From an uncultured Pseudorhodobacter sp. (GTDB lineage: Bacteria; Pseudomonadota; Alphaproteobacteria; Rhodobacterales; Rhodobacteraceae): a DNA stretch of 11,111 nt. The stretch lies in NCBI GenBank assembly GCA_945957495.1, contig CAMFLG010000059.1, positions 1 to 11,111 on the forward strand, written 5' to 3'. How positions within the stretch are numbered: position 1 is the first letter of the stretch; every line of letters begins with the position of its first letter. This document shows positions 7,961-11,111 of the stretch, piece by piece. Position numbers and translations under genes: made by a program. Under the pieces are notes generated by a model. The model was not told where the DNA came from. It worked only from the letters and a program-made list of their open reading frames with translations, and did no database searches.

Positions 7961-8983
7961 ATGTACCACGCCGCCGACACCCGCTATGACCAGATGATCT
8001 ACAACCGCTGCGGCAAATCCGGGCTGAAACTCCCGGCGATTTCGCTGGGGCTCTGGCACAATTTCGGCCATGACACGCCGCACGCCACCAAACGCGCGAT
8101 GTGCCAGACCGCCTTCGATCTGGGCATCACCCATTTCGATCTGGCCAACAACTACGGCCCGCCCCCCGGTTCCGCCGAAGAGGCGTTTGGCGAGATTCTG
8201 AAAACCGATTTCAAACCCTACCGCGACCAGATGATCATCTCGTCCAAGGCGGGGTATGAAATGTGGTCCGGCCCCTATGGCGAATGGGGCAGCCGTAAAT
8301 ACCTGATCGCGTCCTGTGACCAGTCGCTAAAGCGGATGGGTCTGGATTACGTTGACATCTTCTATTCCCACCGCTTCGATCCCGATACGCCCTTGGAGGA
8401 AACCATGGGCGCGCTGGATCACATCGTCCGGTCGGGCCGCGCGCAATATGTCGGCATTTCCAGCTATAACGCCCAGCGCACGCGCGAGGCGGCGGCGATC
8501 CTGAAAGATCTGGGCACCCCCTGCCTGATCCACCAGCCCAGCTATAACATCCTGAACCGCTGGGTCGAAACCGATGGGCTGAAAGACACTTTGGCCGAAC
8601 TCGGCATCGGCTCGATCGCCTTCGTGCCTTTGGCGCAGGGCATCCTGACCAACAAATACCTGAACGGCATCCCTGCTGGCAGCCGCGCCACGCAGGACAA
8701 ATCCCTGCACCCGTCGGTGGTGGAAAAGGCGCTGGATTCGGTGCGGAAGCTGAACGCCATGGCACAGGCACGCGGCCAGACTTTGGCGCAAATGTCGCTC
8801 GCCTGGGTGCTGCGCAACGGCGGCATCACCTCGGCCCTGATCGGCGCGTCCAAGCCCGAACAGATCACCGATTGCGTCGGCGCGCTGGCCAGACTGGATT
8901 TCACGCCCGAGGAACTCGCCGCCATCGACGCGATTTCGGAAGAAAAGGCGATCAACCTCTGGGCCAGATCGTCGGAAGAGTGA
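7961..8983 (+). CDS. mgrA: Aldo-keto reductase, YghZ/MgrA type (L-glyceraldehyde 3-phosphate reductase)
   Basis: A 340-residue NADPH-dependent AKR14-type enzyme, very similar to E. coli YghZ, which reduces L-glyceraldehyde 3-phosphate and can detoxify methylglyoxal. The N-terminus carries the family segment YNRCGKSGLKLPAISLGLWH, then THFDLANNYGPPPGSAEE. The catalytic tetrad is D60, Y65, K96 and H137 (FYSHR). The C-terminal NADPH-binding region includes FVPLAQGILTNKYLNG and LIGASKPEQI. The protein ends in LWARSSEE, much like YghZ (LWQASSDK). The ATG at 7961 is chosen because the strong AGGAAGG (7948-7954) lies 6 nt upstream and the sequence aligns with YghZ from here; the frame runs further upstream only as antisense to tamA. 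No convincing -35/-10 pair is seen in 7872-7946. It stands alone, divergent from tamA. Confidence 0.94.
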   Translation: MYHAADTRYDQMIYNRCGKSGLKLPAISLGLWHNFGHDTPHATKRAMCQTAFDLGITHFDLANNYGPPPGSAEEAFGEILKTDFKPYRDQMIISSKAGYEMWSGPYGEWGSRKYLIASCDQSLKRMGLDYVDIFYSHRFDPDTPLEETMGALDHIVRSGRAQYVGISSYNAQRTREAAAILKDLGTPCLIHQPSYNILNRWVETDGLKDTLAELGIGSIAFVPLAQGILTNKYLNGIPAGSRATQDKSLHPSVVEKALDSVRKLNAMAQARGQTLAQMSLAWVLRNGGITSALIGASKPEQITDCVGALARLDFTPEELAAIDAISEEKAINLWARSSEE

Positions 8984-9058
8984 GGCGCAGATCCGCGCAA
9001 TTTAACTAAAATTTGCCTTCACATTGGCTCAAATACTCTGCGGGGTGAGGCGCGCCCG

Positions 9059-9083
9059 GATGATCTTCCAGTAGAAGATCATC
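9059..9083. repeat. Perfect 10-bp inverted repeat (hairpin, 5-nt loop)
   Basis: GATGATCTTC (9059-9068) and its exact reverse complement GAAGATCATC (9074-9083) flank the loop CAGTA (9069-9073). Such a stem is unlikely by chance in a 288-bp gap. There is no following T-run on either strand, so it is not a classical terminator by itself. It could stabilise an mRNA 3' end or be part of a small RNA. Confidence 0.85.
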
Positions 9084-9123
9084 AGCGCCGAACGCAAGGG
9101 TCCGCAAGGATCGGGCCGGGTAA

Positions 9124-9150
9124 GGCGGGGTGTGAAACCCCCGCCTCTTC
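9124..9150 (+). terminator. GC-rich terminator-like hairpin
   Basis: GGCGGGG (9124-9130) pairs with CCCCGCC (9139-9145) around the 8-nt loop TGTGAAAC, followed by TCTTC. The 7-bp all-GC stem suits an intrinsic terminator, but the tail has few T residues, so termination efficiency is uncertain. It is correctly placed to end transcription from the aldo-keto reductase gene or from a small RNA, and it could also work for ubiG from the other strand. Confidence 0.4.
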
Positions 9151-9175
9151 GCCGGCGCCGGGTGATTCGCGGCAA

Positions 9176-9276
9176 TTGGTTAACGCCATTTCCCGGCCAC
9201 TAACGTATGCACGGAAAACATACGCAAAACATACGCTTTGCATACCTGAAAAATCCAACAAATCCAGTTGGTTAAC
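9176..9276. repeat. Two copies of TTGGTTAAC flanking an 83-bp segment
   Basis: TTGGTTAAC occurs at 9176-9184 and again at 9268-9276 in the same orientation, enclosing the CATAC-motif cluster. The second copy includes the ubiG stop codon (TTA at 9272-9274 on this strand). Each contains the palindrome GTTAAC. The spacing resembles a small inserted segment with a target duplication, but no inverted ends are seen, so the origin is undetermined. Confidence 0.65.
9204..9247. repeat. Iteron-like CATAC cluster with 11-bp phasing
   Basis: The 11-bp unit AAAACATACGC occurs twice back to back (9215-9225, 9226-9236). A degenerate third copy, TTTGCATACCT, follows (9237-9247), so CATAC begins at 9219, 9230 and 9241. 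A fourth copy in inverted orientation, CGTATG, is at 9204-9209. The 11-bp step places the motifs on nearly the same face of the helix, typical of cooperative protein-binding sites. No known binding protein is recognised, and the convergent location is unusual for an operator. Confidence 0.7.
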
Positions 9277-10021
9277 CCTGCGCGCGCTTCACGCTGGCAG
9301 TGACGTAGTTACAAGACAGATCCCGCGCCGAAAGCGACCAGTTCCACGCCACCGGGTTGAACACCATCCCCTTGCGATCCACCGGGTCCAGCCCCGCCTG
9401 CCGGATCAGCGCCACCAACTCATCTGGCGTGATGAACTTGGCCCAATCATGCGTGCCCTTGGGCAGCCACCGCATCACCCACTCTGCCCCCACAATCGCC
9501 ATCATGAAGCTTTTCGCGTTCCGGTTCAGGGTGGAACAGATCATAAGTCCCTGAGGTTTCAGCAAAACCTGACAGGCGGTCAGATAGGCCAACGGGTCGG
9601 CCACATGTTCCACCACCTCCATATTCAGCACCACGTCAAACCGTTCGCCCGCCGCCGCAAGATCCTCGGCGGTGGTGTGGCGATAGTCGATGGTCAGGCC
9701 CGACTGTTCGGCATGCAACTGCGCCACCGGAATGTTGCGCGGCGCCGCATCCGCGCCCACCACCTCGGCCCCCAGCCGCGCCATCGGTTCCGAAAGCAGC
9801 CCGCCACCGCAGCCAATATCCAGAATCCGCAATCCTTTGAAAGGGTTAACCTGCGTCAAATCCCGGTCAAACTCTGCCGCGATCTGGGAAGTGATGTAAT
9901 CCAACCGACAGGGATTCATCAGATGCAGCGGCTTGAACTTGCCGTTCGGATCCCACCATTCCGCCGCCATCGCTTCAAACTTGGCAACCTCAGCGGCATC
10001 AATCGTGCTGGTCTGGCTCAT
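9272..10021 (-). CDS. ubiG: Ubiquinone biosynthesis O-methyltransferase UbiG
   Basis: A SAM-dependent methyltransferase that performs both O-methylations in ubiquinone (coenzyme Q) synthesis: on the 2-polyprenyl-6-hydroxyphenol and on the demethylubiquinone intermediate. The 249-residue protein matches the family length. Visible hallmarks are the N-terminal FEAMAAEWWDPNGKFKPLH (15-33), SAM-binding motif I LDIGCGGGLLSEP (67-79), the post-I acidic GAD (89-91), NMEVVEHV (132-139), and the C-terminal LPKGTHDWAKFITPDEL segment that is typical of UbiG rather than generic methyltransferases. It should be a peripheral membrane protein at the inner membrane. The ATG (complement of 10019-10021) follows a near-perfect ribosome binding site. 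It is monocistronic here, facing the aldo-keto reductase and diverging from pip. Confidence 0.96.
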   Translation of the reverse strand: MSQTSTIDAAEVAKFEAMAAEWWDPNGKFKPLHLMNPCRLDYITSQIAAEFDRDLTQVNPFKGLRILDIGCGGGLLSEPMARLGAEVVGADAAPRNIPVAQLHAEQSGLTIDYRHTTAEDLAAAGERFDVVLNMEVVEHVADPLAYLTACQVLLKPQGLMICSTLNRNAKSFMMAIVGAEWVMRWLPKGTHDWAKFITPDELVALIRQAGLDPVDRKGMVFNPVAWNWSLSARDLSCNYVTASVKRAQG

Positions 10022-10024
10022 CGT

Positions 10025-10032
10025 ACCTCCTT
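10025..10032 (-). promoter_or_regulatory. Strong Shine-Dalgarno of ubiG
   Basis: On the minus strand AAGGAGGT ends 3 nt before the ubiG ATG. It is complementary to the 16S rRNA 3' end over 8 bases and fixes the ubiG start. It is the strongest ribosome binding site in the window. Confidence 0.85.
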
Positions 10033-10044
10033 GCGCGCGGGCTT

Positions 10045-10080
10045 TTGTCAGCGCAGTCTACACTATGATATAGGACAATC
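10045..10080 (+). promoter_or_regulatory. Probable pip promoter in the ubiG-pip divergent region
   Basis: The 59 bp between the two divergent genes include an AT-rich patch. TTGTCA (10045-10050) with TATAGG (10069-10074) at 18-bp spacing, or TATGAT (10064-10069) as -10 alone, could drive pip. Either would place the transcription start within about 10 nt of the pip ATG. AGGA at 10072-10075 is 5 nt before the ATG but overlaps or touches these -10 boxes. The ubiG promoter must lie in the same patch or reach into pip; no clear boxes are seen for it. Confidence 0.35.
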
Positions 10081-11052
10081 ATGGACCACAGATCAGGCCA
10101 AAAGCGCGCAGTTGAATATCTTTACCCGCCGATTGAACCCTTCGATCAGCGGATGATGGATATGGGCGATGGCCACAAGATCTATGTGGAACAATGCGGA
10201 AAGCCGGACGGCATACCAGTGATCGTGTTGCACGGCGGCCCCGGCGGCGGCTGCAGCCCGGCGATGCGGCGCTATTTTGACCCGTCTGTGTACCGCGTGG
10301 TGCTGTTCGATCAACGCGGCTGTGGCCGCTCTCGACCACATGCCAGCGTGGAAAACAACACCACCTGGCACCTGATCCGCGACATCGAGGCGATCCGCGC
10401 CGCGCTGGGCATTGCGCAGTTCATCGTCTTTGGCGGCAGCTGGGGCGCCACGCTGGCGCTGGTCTATGCCATCAGCCACCCCGATGCCGTCGCCCAACTG
10501 GTGCTGCGCGGCGTGTTCCTTGGCACGCAGGCAGAGCTGGACTGGTTCTACGGCGGCGGGGTGGCTGCGTTTTTTCCTGAACATTGGCAACGCTTTACCG
10601 CCCCGATCCCCCCCGATGAACACGGTGATCTTGTTGCCGCCTACCACCGCCGCCTGTTCAGCGGCAACGCGGGCGAAGAGGCTCGCTTTGCCCGTGTCTG
10701 GGCTAACTGGGAAAACGCGCTGGCTTCGGTCAGCAGCGACGGATTTTTCGGCGAAGGCCCGTCCGATTATTCCCGCGCCTTCGCCCGGCTGGAAAACCAC
10801 TACTTCGTCAACGCCGGTTTCCTGCCATCGGACGGTTGGATTCTGCAGGAAAAACATCGCATTGCCCATATTCCTGCCGCCATCGTTCAAGGCAGGCTGG
10901 ATATGATCTGCCCGCCCATTTCCGCCGTTCGCCTTGCCGCAGGTTGGGACAAGGCCACGTTGAACATCGTGCCTTTGTCCGGTCACGCCCTGTCAGAGCC
11001 AGGGATCAGCGCCGCCTTGGTGGCGGTGATGGACGACTTGCGGCGTCGCTAG
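10081..11052 (+). CDS. pip: Proline iminopeptidase (alpha/beta hydrolase, S33 family)
   Basis: A cytoplasmic serine peptidase that releases N-terminal proline from peptides. The 323-residue length is typical. The oxyanion-hole motif HGGPGGG is at 51-57, followed by FDQRGCGRS (76-84). The nucleophile elbow is GGSWG with S120. The remaining triad residues are D274 (QGRLDMICPP) and H302 (LSGHALS). The N-terminal RSGQKRAVEYLYPPIEPFDQRM is characteristic of this branch, which supports the ATG at 10081. The gene diverges from ubiG. The 59 bp after the stop (11053-11111) show no gene, only a short CGCATGCG palindrome (11102-11109), and no terminator is visible before the window ends. Confidence 0.95.
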   Translation: MDHRSGQKRAVEYLYPPIEPFDQRMMDMGDGHKIYVEQCGKPDGIPVIVLHGGPGGGCSPAMRRYFDPSVYRVVLFDQRGCGRSRPHASVENNTTWHLIRDIEAIRAALGIAQFIVFGGSWGATLALVYAISHPDAVAQLVLRGVFLGTQAELDWFYGGGVAAFFPEHWQRFTAPIPPDEHGDLVAAYHRRLFSGNAGEEARFARVWANWENALASVSSDGFFGEGPSDYSRAFARLENHYFVNAGFLPSDGWILQEKHRIAHIPAAIVQGRLDMICPPISAVRLAAGWDKATLNIVPLSGHALSEPGISAALVAVMDDLRRR

Positions 11053-11111
11053 GGCTTGTCTGGTTTTCATGGAAGCATCCTGATCGAAATTCGCGTTCGA
11101 GCGCATGCGAG

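Larger units (their letters stand above)
9042..9150 (+). ncRNA. Candidate small RNA or structured 3' untranslated region
   Basis: The block can fold into a long stem-loop followed by a GC-rich hairpin with a short pyrimidine tail (TCTTC), as many alphaproteobacterial small RNAs do. The perfect hairpin at 9059-9083 is extended by GGCGC (9049-9053) pairing with GCGCC (9085-9089). A near tandem repeat, GCAAGGGTC (9094-9102) and GCAAGGATC (9104-9112), lies between the two hairpins. A weak promoter-like sequence precedes it (TTGCCT at 9013-9018, TACTCT at 9034-9039, spacing 15). It could equally be the 3' UTR of the upstream reductase mRNA. No RNA family is recognised. Confidence 0.25.
8984..9271. 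other. Convergent intergenic region with structured and repeated DNA
   Basis: This 288-bp gap lies between the 3' ends of the aldo-keto reductase gene and ubiG. I see no credible protein gene in it. It divides into an AT-rich start (8999-9039), a GC-rich structured block with two hairpins (9040-9162), and a second AT-rich block (9176-9276) with CATAC motifs framed by TTGGTTAAC copies. The separate elements are listed individually. Confidence 0.8.

Noticed and set aside
9059..9083. Reading the perfect hairpin as an intrinsic terminator
   Set aside because: No T-rich tail on either strand; kept only as an inverted repeat.
9204..9247. Reading the CATAC cluster as a CRISPR array or plasmid replication origin
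   Set aside because: Units are only 11 bp with no spacers and there is no replication initiator gene nearby; the context is chromosomal housekeeping genes.
9176..10156. A 326-codon + strand frame opposite ubiG
   Set aside because: Starts with a non-ATG codon without a ribosome binding site, is antisense to ubiG, and its translation is not protein-like.
11053..11111. Possible terminator or new gene start after pip
   Set aside because: Only a CGCATGCG palindrome and a weak CGAA/TTCG pairing are seen, and the window ends too soon to judge.

Overview
The window is chromosomal DNA from a high-GC alphaproteobacterium, most likely a member of the Rhodobacteraceae (Rhodobacter/Roseobacter group). 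This rests on codon usage, on the way the proteins read (UbiG, Pip, the TamA/TamB pair), and on the gene order around glutaredoxin. No 16S rRNA, tRNA, mobile element or CRISPR array is visible. Almost all coding capacity goes to recognisable, conserved genes.

Left part, + strand (2-2467): five tightly packed genes that look like one operon. They are the last 17 codons of a probable ComF-family phosphoribosyltransferase, glutaredoxin 3 (grxC), a Nit1-type nitrilase-superfamily hydrolase (probable deaminated-glutathione amidase), a MarR-family regulator and a YihY/BrkB-type inner-membrane protein. The last four are separated by 3 nt, a 4-nt overlap and 3 nt. The grxC-Nit1 pair links a glutathione-dependent thiol oxidoreductase to an enzyme that repairs a glutathione by-product.

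Middle part, - strand (2461-7811 or 7871): tamA then tamB, overlapping by one base. They encode the Omp85-family outer-membrane barrel and the long periplasm-spanning protein of the translocation and assembly module. The tamB end overlaps the convergent yihY end by 7 bp. The tamA start is uncertain: a long GTG start is open, but a TTG start at 7811 gives a cleaner signal peptide and lies downstream of a promoter-like sequence.

Right part: a YghZ/MgrA-type aldo-keto reductase (7961-8983, +), a 288-bp convergent intergenic region (8984-9271), ubiG for ubiquinone O-methylation (9272-10021, -), and proline iminopeptidase (10081-11052, +), divergent from ubiG with a 59-bp shared promoter region.

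I see no new multi-gene system. The only stretch the genes do not explain is the 8984-9271 intergenic region. It holds a perfect 10-bp hairpin, a GC-rich terminator-like hairpin, and a cluster of CATAC motifs at exact 11-bp spacing, framed by two copies of a 9-bp repeat. It could encode a small RNA and/or bind a protein; this is inference.
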